This document shows, piece by piece, positions 1 through 8,077 of a stretch of DNA of 9,499 bases. The translations under genes and the position numbers were made by a program. The notes below the pieces were generated by a model. The model did no database searches and was not told where the DNA came from. It saw nothing but the letters and a program-made list of their open reading frames with translations. The stretch is from positions 1 to 9,499 of the forward strand of contig SLDE01000141.1 of the NCBI GenBank assembly GCA_007125455.1, given 5' to 3'. The first letter of the stretch is position 1; each line of letters begins with the position of its first letter. This stretch comes from Ectothiorhodospiraceae bacterium. Its GTDB lineage: Bacteria; Pseudomonadota; Gammaproteobacteria; Thiohalomonadales; Thiohalomonadaceae.

Positions 1-140
1 CAGGCTGTTGAAATTCTACTCATGCGGCGCGATAGTGCGTTAAAAAATGGCTCAAAATGCTCATTTACTCCTTGTAAACTCCGCTTTTTCGCCATTTTTT
101 GCCTTCTCTCGCACTCGCCTGAGCGAATTTCAACAGCCTG
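1..140. repeat. Palindromic MITE-like repeat, about 140 bp
   Basis: The first 16 bases (CAGGCTGTTGAAATTC) are the exact reverse complement of bases 125-140. Inside them the arms keep pairing imperfectly: the 10-mer at 42-51 (six A, then TGGC) is matched exactly by 91-100, and TTTAC at 64-68 pairs with GTAAA at 74-78 around a 5-base loop. The whole stretch could fold into one long hairpin. It is AT-richer than the adjoining genes and has no convincing coding frame. This is the form of a miniature inverted-repeat element or large REP-like repeat. It ends 28 bp past the stop codon of the alcohol dehydrogenase gene, which reads toward it, so it may also act as that gene's terminator (inference). 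The left flank is outside the window, so a target-site duplication cannot be checked. No transposase is present. Confidence 0.8.
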
Positions 141-168
141 CTAGGACTCTGTGACAGCTAGTCACTCG

Positions 169-1365
169 TCAGATCCGCGCCTCGACGATGGTGGCGATCT
201 CGTCATCACTGAGCAGCACCGGATTGGTCTTCATGCTGTTATTGCGCGAGTGGGCGACGATCAAGGGCACATCGTCGGCCCGAACCCCATAATGGGACAG
301 ACGCGGGAGCGCCAGGCGTTCGCACCAGCCCTGTAACACCTCCAGCAAGGCGTTGAGCGCGGCATCCTGCGGCAGCGTATCCTGGCCCGCCAACAGGCGT
401 CCCGCCCTGGCATATTTTTCCAGCGCCGCGCTGCCCCCGTCGCGCTCCTTGAGTGCCTGGATGTTCACCGCCGTCGCCTCGGCCAGAGTGGTGCCACAGG
501 CCACGCCATGGGGCACCCCGTGCAGCGAACCCAGCGGTTGCGCCAGACCGTGCACCGATCCCAACCCGGTCTGGGCCAGACAGATCCCGGATATCAGTGC
601 CGCGTAGGCCATGCAGGCGCGCCCGTGGGCGGCATCCCCCTGCGCCTGCCCGGTAGCCAGCATAAAGCCCTCGGCCACCGCCTCGATCCCGCTCCAGGCC
701 AGTGCATCGGTAAAGGGGTTGCTGCGCAGGGAGACCAGCGATTCCAGCAGCTGGGTAAAGGCATCCATCCCCTGGGCGGCCATCAAGGGCTGGGGGCAGG
801 CCGCCAGGAGTTGCGGGTCGATGATCGCCGTATGGGCCACCATACTGTCGTGACGAAAGGACTTTTTGTAACCACCGCGCCCCTGCTCAGAAAGCACTGC
901 GTTCTTGGTCGCCTCACTGCCGGTACCGGCGGTGGTGGGCACGGCGATCAACGGCAGCGGATCGCCCGGATAGGGTAAACCGCGCCCCACATCCTCCAGG
1001 TGATCCAGCACCGAATTGCCGTGGGGCAACAGCGCGGCGATGGCCTTGGCCGCATCCAGCACACTGCCGCCGCCGATCCCCGCCACCACGGTGATCCCCT
1101 GTGGGTGGTATTCGGCCACCACCTCGTCGATGCGCTGCGGCGAGGGTTCACCGTCGATGCGCACATGCACATAATCCAGCCCCTGTTCGACCAGGCCATC
1201 CAGCAGGCGATCCCAGTGGGGGCTGTTGCAAAAGCTGCTCTGGCCGGTCACCAGCAACACCCGCTTGCCCAGTCCGGCCAGCAGGGCGGGCAATTGTTCC
1301 AAACTGCCCGCGCCAAAAAGGATCTGCGGCAAACGGGCGATAGCAAAGGGGCTAAAGTTAAACAT
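169..1365 (-). CDS. Iron-containing (group III) alcohol dehydrogenase family protein
   Basis: This 398-residue protein belongs to the iron-dependent, FucO/AdhB-like dehydrogenases, cytoplasmic NAD(P)-dependent enzymes that interconvert alcohols and aldehydes or ketones. Seen in the sequence: the nucleotide-binding GIGGGSVLDAAKA stretch (residues 96-108), the family motif PTTAGTGSEAT (143-153), and the C-terminal metal-site half with GMDAFTQ (199-205), VHG (271-273) and VPHG (284-287). Against FucO, whose metal ligands are Asp196, His200, His263 and His277, this protein keeps D201, H272 and H286 but has Q205 at the His200 position; Q276 also replaces the FucO His267. The substrate cannot be predicted. 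I chose the ATG at 1365 because it matches the family N terminus and has AAGGAA 6 nt upstream. An in-frame ATG at 1440 would add 25 Cys-rich residues read from repeat DNA and is unlikely. The gene follows ligA in the same direction after a 192-bp gap, so co-transcription is uncertain. Confidence 0.9.
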   Translation of the reverse strand: MFNFSPFAIARLPQILFGAGSLEQLPALLAGLGKRVLLVTGQSSFCNSPHWDRLLDGLVEQGLDYVHVRIDGEPSPQRIDEVVAEYHPQGITVVAGIGGGSVLDAAKAIAALLPHGNSVLDHLEDVGRGLPYPGDPLPLIAVPTTAGTGSEATKNAVLSEQGRGGYKKSFRHDSMVAHTAIIDPQLLAACPQPLMAAQGMDAFTQLLESLVSLRSNPFTDALAWSGIEAVAEGFMLATGQAQGDAAHGRACMAYAALISGICLAQTGLGSVHGLAQPLGSLHGVPHGVACGTTLAEATAVNIQALKERDGGSAALEKYARAGRLLAGQDTLPQDAALNALLEVLQGWCERLALPRLSHYGVRADDVPLIVAHSRNNSMKTNPVLLSDDEIATIVEARI

Positions 1366-1389
1366 CAGCAGTTCCTTGATAATGAAATA

Positions 1390-1547
1390 TTCAACGCAGA
1401 GATCGCAGAGTACACAGAGAGAACAACAAAAACTCCACACCTAAAATAACACAACCAAGGCACGCGAGGGCAGGTTCAATCCTGTGGTGAACGGAGTTTC
1501 TCCTTGCCATATACCCCCTCGGCGATCTCCGCGCCCTCTGCGTTGAA
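1390..1547. repeat. Inverted-repeat element with CGCAGAG units
   Basis: TTCAACGCAGAG at 1390-1401 is the exact reverse complement of 1536-1547. Inside this, both arms continue with purine-rich units of the GCGCAGAG/GCGGAGA kind (1402-1421 on one side, 1521-1535 on the other). A second nested pair, AAACTCC at 1430-1436 and GGAGTTT at 1493-1499, lies further in. The element fills most of the 192-bp gap between ligA and the alcohol dehydrogenase gene. It has no credible reading frame. Its form suggests a non-autonomous mobile or REP-like dispersed repeat. It may form a hairpin ending ligA transcripts: a T-run at 1553-1558 on the plus strand lies beside it, but on the wrong side for an intrinsic terminator of minus-strand transcripts. 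I see no other function in this gap and no clear promoter. Confidence 0.65.
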
Positions 1548-1557
1548 ATCTCTTTTT

Positions 1558-3573
1558 TCAGGAATACTCATCCAGCAACTGTCGCAGGCGTGCCTCGTCC
1601 CAGATCTCAACGCCCAGTTGCTCGGCCTTGGTCAGTTTGGAGCCGGCGGCCTCGCCGGCGACTACTACGGTGGTCTTTTTCGAGACACTGCCCGCCACCT
1701 TGGCGCCCAACGCCTGCAGGGCCTGCTTGGCCTCATCACGGCTCATCGCGAGGGTGCCGGTGAGCACAAAGGTCTGCCCCAGCAGGGGTTGTTGCTCGGC
1801 GCTGGGACGCGCCACCTCTGGCCATTTGACCCCCTCGGCACGCAGGCGTTCGATCACCTCACGGTTATGGGGCTGGGCGAAGAAGCCGTGGATGTGCTTG
1901 GCGACGATGGGGCCGACATCATCCACCGCCAGTAGCGCCTCTTCGCTGGCGGCTTCGATGGCCTCCAGGCTGCCGAAGTGCTGCGCCAGATTGGCGGCGG
2001 TGGCCTCTCCCACCTCGCGGATCCCCATGGCGAAGAGAAAACGAGGCAAAGTGGTGGCCTTGCTGCGTTCAATGGCCTGGATAAGGTTTTGTGCCGACTT
2101 CTCCCCCATCCGCTCCAGGCCAGCCACCTGCTGCGTGTCGAGGCTGAAGATATCGGCAGGATCGTGCAGCAAATCCGCCTCCACCAACTGCTCCACCAGT
2201 TTATCCCCCAATCCGTCGATATCCATCGCCTTGCGCGAGGCGAAGTGTTTGAGGGCCTCCTTGCGCTGGGCCGGACAGTAAAGTCCGCCGCTACAGCGGG
2301 CCACGCTCTCCCCTTCCGCACGCAGGACATCGGCGTCACAGATCGGGCAATGGGTGGGCAGCTTGGGCATCGGTGCATCCGGCGGGCGACGTTCGGCCAA
2401 CACCCCGACCACCTCGGGGATCACATCCCCGGCGCGGCGCACGATAGCGGTGTCGCCGATATGTACATCCTTGCGCCGCAACTCATCCAGGTTATGCAGG
2501 GTGGCGTTGCTCACCGTCACCCCACCCACCGCCACCGGGCGCAGCCGGGCCACCGGGGTGAGTGCGCCGGTACGGCCCACCTGCCACTCCACCGCCTCGA
2601 TCACGGTCAGCTCTTCCTGGGCGGGGAACTTGTGGGCGATGGCCCAGCGCGGTGCGCGGGAGACAAAGCCCAACTCCTGTTGCTGGGGGATGCTATCTAC
2701 TTTATAGACCACCCCATCGATGTCGTAGGGCAGGCTATCGCGACCTTGGCCGATGGTTTCGTAATACGCCAGGCAGTTCTCAACCCCCTCGACCACCCGG
2801 ATCTCCGGGCTGACCGGCAGCCCCCAGTCGCGTAGCGACTGCAGGATCCGGTAGTGGCTATCGGGCAGCTCTGCCCCCTCGACCACACCCACACCATAGC
2901 AATAGATCCGCAGCGGGCGAGTGGCGGTGATACGGGGATCCAATTGACGCAGCGAGCCCGCTGCTGCATTGCGCGGATTGGCAAAGGTCTTGTTGCCCTG
3001 CTCTCGCTGGCGCTGGTTCAAGGCCTCAAAGCCATCACGCGGCATAAAGACCTCACCGCGCACCTCCAATACAGCGGGGTGGGCACCGCGCAAACGCAGC
3101 GGCAGTGAGGTGATGGTGCGTACATTGGCGGTGACATCCTCACCGCTGTGACCGTCACCACGGGTGGCGGCGCGTACCAACACCCCCTGCTCGTAACGCA
3201 GGCTGATCGCCAGCCCGTCCAGCTTGGGCTCCACACAGTAGCGGATCTGCTCATGGCCCAAGCCCTCGCGCACGCGCCGATCGAAGTCGCGCAGCTCTCC
3301 TTCACTGAAGACATTACCCAAAGAGAGCATCGGAACGGTATGTTGCACTTCATCAAACACAGACAGCGGTGCACCGCCGACCCGCTGGGTGGGTGAATCC
3401 GGGCCGATCAGCTCAGGGTAGTCCGCCTCCAGTTGCTGCAACTCGGCGAACAGGCGGTCGTATTCCGCATCGGGAATGGACGGCTCGTCCAGCACATAAT
3501 AGCGGTAATTATGCTCGGCCAGCTGCTCGCGCAGCACGGCGGCACGTTGTAGAGCGGCTTCAGGGATGCTCAT
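1558..3573 (-). CDS. ligA: NAD+-dependent DNA ligase LigA
   Basis: LigA seals nicks in duplex DNA using NAD+ as AMP donor and joins Okazaki fragments and repair patches. From the ATG at 3573 the protein has 671 residues, the same as E. coli LigA. Visible in order: the N-terminal Ia domain with HNYRYYVLDEPSIPDAEYD (21-39); the adenylation domain with nucleotidyl-acceptor Lys117 in KLDG (117-120), GEVF (173-176) and DGVVYKVD (286-293); the OB-fold; a four-Cys zinc finger at C409, C412, C427 and C433; helix-hairpin-helix repeats (for example GIREVGEATAANL and VDDVGPIVAKHI); and a C-terminal BRCT domain (about 594-671). No catalytic residue is missing. An upstream in-frame ATG at 3633 would add 20 residues read partly from repeat DNA, with no family support. 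The ribosome-binding site is weak (GAGA just upstream). The gene is third in the smc-zipA-ligA block, 82 bp after zipA. Confidence 0.98.
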   Translation of the reverse strand: MSIPEAALQRAAVLREQLAEHNYRYYVLDEPSIPDAEYDRLFAELQQLEADYPELIGPDSPTQRVGGAPLSVFDEVQHTVPMLSLGNVFSEGELRDFDRRVREGLGHEQIRYCVEPKLDGLAISLRYEQGVLVRAATRGDGHSGEDVTANVRTITSLPLRLRGAHPAVLEVRGEVFMPRDGFEALNQRQREQGNKTFANPRNAAAGSLRQLDPRITATRPLRIYCYGVGVVEGAELPDSHYRILQSLRDWGLPVSPEIRVVEGVENCLAYYETIGQGRDSLPYDIDGVVYKVDSIPQQQELGFVSRAPRWAIAHKFPAQEELTVIEAVEWQVGRTGALTPVARLRPVAVGGVTVSNATLHNLDELRRKDVHIGDTAIVRRAGDVIPEVVGVLAERRPPDAPMPKLPTHCPICDADVLRAEGESVARCSGGLYCPAQRKEALKHFASRKAMDIDGLGDKLVEQLVEADLLHDPADIFSLDTQQVAGLERMGEKSAQNLIQAIERSKATTLPRFLFAMGIREVGEATAANLAQHFGSLEAIEAASEEALLAVDDVGPIVAKHIHGFFAQPHNREVIERLRAEGVKWPEVARPSAEQQPLLGQTFVLTGTLAMSRDEAKQALQALGAKVAGSVSKKTTVVVAGEAAGSKLTKAEQLGVEIWDEARLRQLLDEYS

Positions 3574-3624
3574 CGGGATCTCGAATAGACTAAACAGGCT
3601 TTGCTTCTGCGGACGCGCACCAAC

Positions 3625-3648
3625 CCTCTGCACCTCCGCACCTCTGCG
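3625..3648. repeat. Short CGCAGAGG-type repeat between zipA and ligA
   Basis: Read on the minus strand, this 24-bp stretch consists of three degenerate 8-mers: CGCAGAGG, TGCGGAGG, TGCAGAGG. It is the same sequence type as the arms of the element at 1390-1547. It occupies part of the 82-bp gap between zipA and ligA and would be transcribed within the operon mRNA. It may be a solo remnant of a dispersed repeat. No inverted partner is visible nearby. Confidence 0.6.
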
Positions 3649-3655
3649 GTAAGCT

Positions 3656-4432
3656 CTATACCGCCTTGAAACCCGCCGCCTGCTGCTCCAGCCTCAACAG
3701 CCCCTCCTCGTCCAGCGGGCGGCGTTGGGCGTCACAGAGGTCGGCCTTAAGGACCTTGGCCATCTGCGCGGCGCGCTGGTGCATCGCCGCCCAGGCCTCG
3801 GCGCCGTCGATGGCGGCGGGCAATTGCATGAACAGGGCGACGCCGGGGGTCTCCATTTCCACCATTTCGGACATCACGAAGTGGCCGGGTTCGAGGATGT
3901 TGGCCACGCTAAACAGCGGATGGGGGTGGCCCTCGGGGGTGTAGTGGAAGATCTGCATCTCACCGTGGGCCAGGTCGGCATCCTGCAGCGCCTTGAGCAG
4001 CACTGGCCCACGCAGACGCTTCCCCTTCTGGGCCATCAGGGTGAGGACAATCACCTCGTCGGGCTGTTTGGGGGCGGTAGCGGGCTTGCGTTCCAGCTCG
4101 GGTTCGCTATCGTCGGTACGCAGGCTTAAGTCCACATCCAGCGGATCGTTGCCGCGCCCCATGCCCTTGAGATCGTCCAGTGCGTCACTGGAGGGGCTGT
4201 CGTCCCGGTTGACGATATAGGCACTGCCCACCCACTCATCGGGCAGCTCCTCTTCGCGCGAGGGGCGTAGCCCCAATGCCTCGTCGCTGTCAAAGGTCTG
4301 ATCGTTGTGGCCCTTGTTGTGGGCGCGTTGCTCCTGCCACTGTTCCCAGCGACGCTTGAGCGGCTCGGCCAGATAGATCCCGGCGATGAGGATGACACCA
4401 ATAATGATCAGGATGGTTCGCAATACGTCCAT
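3656..4432 (-). CDS. zipA: Cell division protein ZipA
   Basis: ZipA is an inner-membrane division protein that binds the C-terminal tail of FtsZ and helps tether and stabilise the Z ring. The 258-residue product has one hydrophobic N-terminal segment (about residues 4-22, rich in I, L, V) followed by RRWEQWQEQR, which fits the bitopic anchor and its charged cytoplasmic side. Residues about 30-122 form a polar, acidic linker. Residues about 124-258 (from DEVIVLTLMA through FHYTP, FSVANILEPGHF and ETPGVALFMQLP) match the FtsZ-binding domain. It is shorter than the E. coli protein (about 328 residues) because the linker is shorter and lacks the long Pro/Gln-rich stretch. The gene starts 8 bp after the smc stop, with an SD that overlaps that stop, indicating coupled translation. 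The neighbours smc and ligA strongly support the call. Confidence 0.95.
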   Translation of the reverse strand: MDVLRTILIIIGVILIAGIYLAEPLKRRWEQWQEQRAHNKGHNDQTFDSDEALGLRPSREEELPDEWVGSAYIVNRDDSPSSDALDDLKGMGRGNDPLDVDLSLRTDDSEPELERKPATAPKQPDEVIVLTLMAQKGKRLRGPVLLKALQDADLAHGEMQIFHYTPEGHPHPLFSVANILEPGHFVMSEMVEMETPGVALFMQLPAAIDGAEAWAAMHQRAAQMAKVLKADLCDAQRRPLDEEGLLRLEQQAAGFKAV

Positions 4433-4434
4433 AA

Positions 4435-4442
4435 CACCTCCT
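4435..4442 (-). promoter_or_regulatory. zipA ribosome-binding site overlapping the smc stop codon
   Basis: On the minus strand the sequence runs TAGGAGGTGTTATG: the TAG of smc (4443-4441) supplies the first bases of an AGGAGGTG Shine-Dalgarno element, whose core AGGAGG (4442-4437) lies 4 nt before the zipA ATG at 4432. This is the strongest ribosome-binding site in the window. It fixes the zipA start and suggests that ribosomes ending smc help load zipA. Confidence 0.85.
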
Positions 4443-7400
4443 ACACGGCCGCCAGCTGTACCGCTTCGTCCACGTCTACCGCTACGATACGCGAAACGCC
4501 GGGCTCGTGCATGGTCACACCGGTCAGGGTAGTGGCCAACTCCATGGTGGCCTTGTTGTGGGTAATGAAGATGAACTGCACTCGCTCCGACATCTCTTTT
4601 ACCAGGCGACAGAAACGGCCCACGTTGGCCTCGTCCAGCGGTGCATCCACCTCATCGAGCATACAAAACGGCGAGGGGTTGAGTTCAAAGATAGAGAACA
4701 CCAACGCCACGGCAGTCAGCGCCTTCTCTCCACCAGAGAGCAGGTGGATGGTGGAGTTACGCTTGCCCGGTGGGCGCGCCATGACGGTGACGCCGGTATC
4801 GAGCAGGTCGTCGCCAGTCAGCTCAAGATAGGCATGCCCCCCACCAAATAATAGCGGAAACTTCTCCTGCAGGCCCTTGTTCACCTTGTCGAAGGTCTCC
4901 TTGAAGCGGGTACGGGTCTCGCGATCGATCTTGCGGATCGCGTTTTCCAGGGTCTCCAGGGACTCCATCAGATCGGCGTTCTGATCATCCAGGTATTTTT
5001 TGCGCTCGGACTGCTGCTCGTATTCGTCGATGGCCGCCAGGTTGATCGGCCCCAGACGGGCGATACGTTGGCCCACGGTATCCAGTTCCTTCTCCCATTG
5101 AACCGGATCGCTATCCTCTGGCAGGCCCAGCAGCACCTCTTCCAGGGTGAAGCCGGCCTCGACCACTCGCTCTTTGAGGTTCTGGCGACGCACCTTTTTC
5201 TCCTGGGCGTTGATGCGTAGCGATTCCAATCCGCTGCGGATCGACTGGGCCTGCTGTTCGGCGCGGTTGCGCTCCAGCTCCAGCTCGCGGATGGCGTGTT
5301 CGATGTCCCCCACCTGGCGACGGGCCTCGCCGAGACGATTCTCTACCACCATGCGTTTTTCCAGCAGCTCCTCAAGCTCGGCGCTACGCAGCTTGATCGG
5401 CTCATCGCCCTGGGCCAGAGCAATGCGCAGTTCCTCCCGTCGCTCGGCCAGTTGGTCCAGCTGTTGGTTCATGCGCTCCAGGCCCTGGCGGGTGCTGTCC
5501 AGTTCGGTGCGCATGGTGCGCAGTTTGACGGTCAGCTCCTGGGCCTGGTCGCGTGCCTGGCGGGCCTGTTGGCGGTTTTGTTCCAGGGTGTCGCGCAGGG
5601 CATCGCGCCGCGCCGTGAGCTCTTCACGCTGCTGGGCGAAGTCCTCCATCTGCTCCAGCGCGGCGTGCAGGCTGGTGCGGGCAGTTTCCATTTGCAGGTT
5701 GGTCTGCTCGATCTGCTGCTGCAGCTCGCTATGCTCATTTTCCAGCCGCTCACGCCGTGCACTGATCTGCTCCAGACGGGCCTGGCGAGCACCCAGCTGG
5801 GATTTGAGATCGGCGTGGCGACGGTGGGCGGCATTCAGCTCCGCCTGCTGGCGCTCGCGCTGCTCCTCTTGTTCACGAAGCGAGTGGCGCGCCCCTTCCA
5901 GGCGTTGCTGTACCTCTTCGGCCTGTTGTTCCAGCAATTCGATGGACTCGGCCAGTTCGCGCAGCTCCTGTTCGCGATGCAGTACCCCGGCGTGTTCGTC
6001 CTGATCTCGCACCACCCGCAGCCATTGGCGACCCAGCCAGACCCCATCGCGGGTGATGACCGATTGGTGATCGCCCAGGCGCGGGCGCAACGCGAGCGCC
6101 GCGGGCAGGTCGTCGGCCAGGTGGATCCCGCCCAATACGCCGTCCAGCGGCCATTCGGATTGCACCCGCGAGAGCAGCATGTCACTGCCGTGGGAGGTAT
6201 CGGCCACATTGGAGGCCTGGGTGTCGAACAGGGTCAGGCTGCCCTGCTCCAGGCTGCTCAGGGCACCCAGCAGGGGATCGATGCCATTGATGCAGACCGC
6301 CTCCAGGTAGTCGCCCAGTACGCACTCCAGCGCCCGTTCCCACTCCGACTCCACGCTGATCCCCTGGGCCAGGCGACGCGCCTCGTCCAGCCCCTGGCCA
6401 GCAAGCCAATCGCTCACCGCCCCCTTGCCCTTGCCCAATGCGGCCTGTTGCAGGGCCTCCAGCGAGGCGTGGCGACCTCGCTGGGACTGGAGTTTGCTGC
6501 GGATCTCGTCCAGCTGTCGGCTGTCCTGGTTGAGCTGTTCGCGCTGCTGGGTGATGGCGCTGACACAGCCATCCACCGCCTCCTGCAGACCCGCCTCGCC
6601 CAACTCGCTCTCGGCCAGCTGCTCACGCAACAGGGCCAATTCCTCTTCCAGCCCCTCGGTATTGAGGTTAAGGCGCTCCTCCTCCAGGCGTCGCAGGCGC
6701 TGTTGCAACTGGCCAACCTGTTGCTCCTGATGCTGAATGCGGGCACGCTCTACCTGAGCGGTCTGGGCCGGGGCGTGGGAGTCCTGGTTGAAGCTATCCC
6801 AACGCTGCTGCCACTCTTGCATGGCCTGCTCCGCCTCCACCAGCGCAGCGGCAGCGATCTCCTCGGCCACCCGGGCCTCTTCCTCGGCGGGCTCCAACTC
6901 CAGCAAGGTCTCTTGCAGCCCCTCGATGCGACGATGGTCACTGTCCTGATGGCTTTGGGCCTCATTCCAGGAGCGCTCCAACTGCTCCAGGTCCTGGCGC
7001 TGCTGGTTAAAGCGCTCACGCTCGTGCTGGATCGTCTGCTCTAACCGGGCGATATCCGCACCGATGCCGTAGTAGTCGCTTTGAATGCCATTGAAGTGGT
7101 CGCTGGCCTCCACATGGGCCTCACGACGGCTTTCGATCTGCGCCTCGGCGTTGCGCTGACGGGCGATCTGGGCCTCCAGGGCGGTCTCCTGCTCGTGGAT
7201 CTTCGCCTCTTGCAGGCTGGCCTCATGATCGATCTGACGCCAGCGCAGGGCCTGTAATTGCCCCTTGAGGGTGCGCTCCTCCTGTTTTAGCTCCTTGTAG
7301 CGCGCGGCCGTGGTGGCCTGGCGCTGCAGGTGGGAGAGCTGCTTGTCCAGCTCTTCGCGCAGGTCGTTGAGGCGATCCAGGTTGTCGCGGGTGTGGCGGA

Positions 7401-7950
7401 TGCGGGTTTCGGTCTCCTTGCGGCGCTCCTTGTACTTGGAGATCCCCGCCGCCTCCTCGAGGAATACGCGCAGCTCCTCGGGGCGCGCCTCGATAATGCG
7501 TGAAATGGTGCCCTGTTCGATGATGGCGTAGCTGCGCGGCCCCAGGCCGGTCCCGAGGAAGATATCGGTGATGTCGCGGCGGCGGCAGCGGGTACCGTTC
7601 AGGTGGTAAAGGGACTGGCTATCACGGGTCACGGTACGCTTGATGGATATCTCGGCATACTGGGCGTACTGGCCACCCAGGGTGCCGTCGCTGTTGTCGA
7701 AGATCAGTTCAATCGAGGCCTGGCCGACCGGCTTGCGTGTGGTAGAGCCATTAAAAATGACATCGGTCATCGAATCGCCACGCAGATTCTTGGCGGAACT
7801 CTCCCCCATCACCCAGCGCACTGCATCGATGGTGTTGGACTTGCCACAGCCATTGGGGCCGATGATCCCGGTCAGGTTGGTCGGGAACGGGATGGTGGTC
7901 GGGTCCACAAAGGACTTGAAACCGGCGAGTTTGATCTTGCTTAGGCGCAT
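4441..7950 (-). CDS. smc: Chromosome partition protein Smc
   Basis: Smc is the ATPase core of bacterial condensin; with ScpA and ScpB it forms a ring that organises and segregates the chromosome. The 1169-residue product is full length for bacterial Smc. Visible in order: N-terminal ABC head with Walker A GPNGCGKSN (31-39) and the Q-loop glutamine in IIEQGTIS (Q146); a long Glu/Gln/Arg/Leu-rich coiled coil (about 170-500); a globular hinge (about 505-655, beginning near KGKGAVSDWLAG); a second coiled coil (about 660-1020); and the C-terminal head with signature LSGGEK (1071-1076), Walker B FCMLDEVD with D1099 and E1100, and the H-loop histidine H1131. All ATPase residues are intact. The start at 7950 gives the standard MRLSKIKLAGFKSF N terminus; the nearest SD-like AGGAAG is about 12 nt upstream, rather far. 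It is the first gene of the smc-zipA-ligA block and divergent from queF. No scpA or scpB lies in the window. Confidence 0.97.
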   Translation of the reverse strand: MRLSKIKLAGFKSFVDPTTIPFPTNLTGIIGPNGCGKSNTIDAVRWVMGESSAKNLRGDSMTDVIFNGSTTRKPVGQASIELIFDNSDGTLGGQYAQYAEISIKRTVTRDSQSLYHLNGTRCRRRDITDIFLGTGLGPRSYAIIEQGTISRIIEARPEELRVFLEEAAGISKYKERRKETETRIRHTRDNLDRLNDLREELDKQLSHLQRQATTAARYKELKQEERTLKGQLQALRWRQIDHEASLQEAKIHEQETALEAQIARQRNAEAQIESRREAHVEASDHFNGIQSDYYGIGADIARLEQTIQHERERFNQQRQDLEQLERSWNEAQSHQDSDHRRIEGLQETLLELEPAEEEARVAEEIAAAALVEAEQAMQEWQQRWDSFNQDSHAPAQTAQVERARIQHQEQQVGQLQQRLRRLEEERLNLNTEGLEEELALLREQLAESELGEAGLQEAVDGCVSAITQQREQLNQDSRQLDEIRSKLQSQRGRHASLEALQQAALGKGKGAVSDWLAGQGLDEARRLAQGISVESEWERALECVLGDYLEAVCINGIDPLLGALSSLEQGSLTLFDTQASNVADTSHGSDMLLSRVQSEWPLDGVLGGIHLADDLPAALALRPRLGDHQSVITRDGVWLGRQWLRVVRDQDEHAGVLHREQELRELAESIELLEQQAEEVQQRLEGARHSLREQEEQRERQQAELNAAHRRHADLKSQLGARQARLEQISARRERLENEHSELQQQIEQTNLQMETARTSLHAALEQMEDFAQQREELTARRDALRDTLEQNRQQARQARDQAQELTVKLRTMRTELDSTRQGLERMNQQLDQLAERREELRIALAQGDEPIKLRSAELEELLEKRMVVENRLGEARRQVGDIEHAIRELELERNRAEQQAQSIRSGLESLRINAQEKKVRRQNLKERVVEAGFTLEEVLLGLPEDSDPVQWEKELDTVGQRIARLGPINLAAIDEYEQQSERKKYLDDQNADLMESLETLENAIRKIDRETRTRFKETFDKVNKGLQEKFPLLFGGGHAYLELTGDDLLDTGVTVMARPPGKRNSTIHLLSGGEKALTAVALVFSIFELNPSPFCMLDEVDAPLDEANVGRFCRLVKEMSERVQFIFITHNKATMELATTLTGVTMHEPGVSRIVAVDVDEAVQLAAV

Positions 7951-8013
7951 TGGCTAGTTCGTCTTCCTGGGGGATGTTATTTGATCGGAGAGGTAAATTC
8001 CCACCTCATCTCC

Positions 8014-8043
8014 TTGGCCCGCGGCCATGCACTGGGCTACAAT
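8014..8043 (+). promoter_or_regulatory. Probable sigma70 promoter of queF
   Basis: In the 127-bp divergent spacer between smc and queF, TTGGCC (8014-8019) and TACAAT (8038-8043) are 18 bp apart and could be the -35 and -10 boxes. They predict a start near 8050 and a leader of about 28 nt before the queF ATG. That leader is too short for a preQ1 riboswitch, and none is seen. The same spacer must also hold the smc promoter, but I found no convincing boxes for it on the minus strand. Confidence 0.5.
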
Positions 8044-8077
8044 TCCGGGCCGACAAAACTACCATGAAAGGCCGATT

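Noticed and set aside
1366..1440. N-terminal extension of the alcohol dehydrogenase to the ATG at 1440
   Set aside because: The extra 25 residues are Cys-rich, come from repeat DNA and have no family counterpart, while the ATG at 1365 has a good ribosome-binding site.
1390..1547. A CRISPR array from the repeated CGCAGAG units
   Set aside because: The units are short, degenerate and arranged as inverted arms, not direct repeats separated by equal-length spacers.
1978..2835. A 285-codon plus-strand frame opposite ligA
   Set aside because: It is antisense to highly conserved LigA domains and has no recognisable motif or ribosome-binding site; a shadow frame in G+C-rich DNA.
5296..7044. A 582-codon open frame on the plus strand, plus other long plus-strand frames, opposite smc
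   Set aside because: It lies wholly antisense to the coiled coils of smc, whose repeated Gln/Glu/Leu/Arg codons leave few stops on the other strand. The product is a low-complexity Leu/Gln-rich chain with no recognisable domain.
8044..8077. A preQ1 riboswitch before queF
   Set aside because: The predicted leader is about 28 nt and contains no C-rich loop with A-rich tail arrangement. The only elements seen are the AAAGG ribosome-binding site and the promoter.
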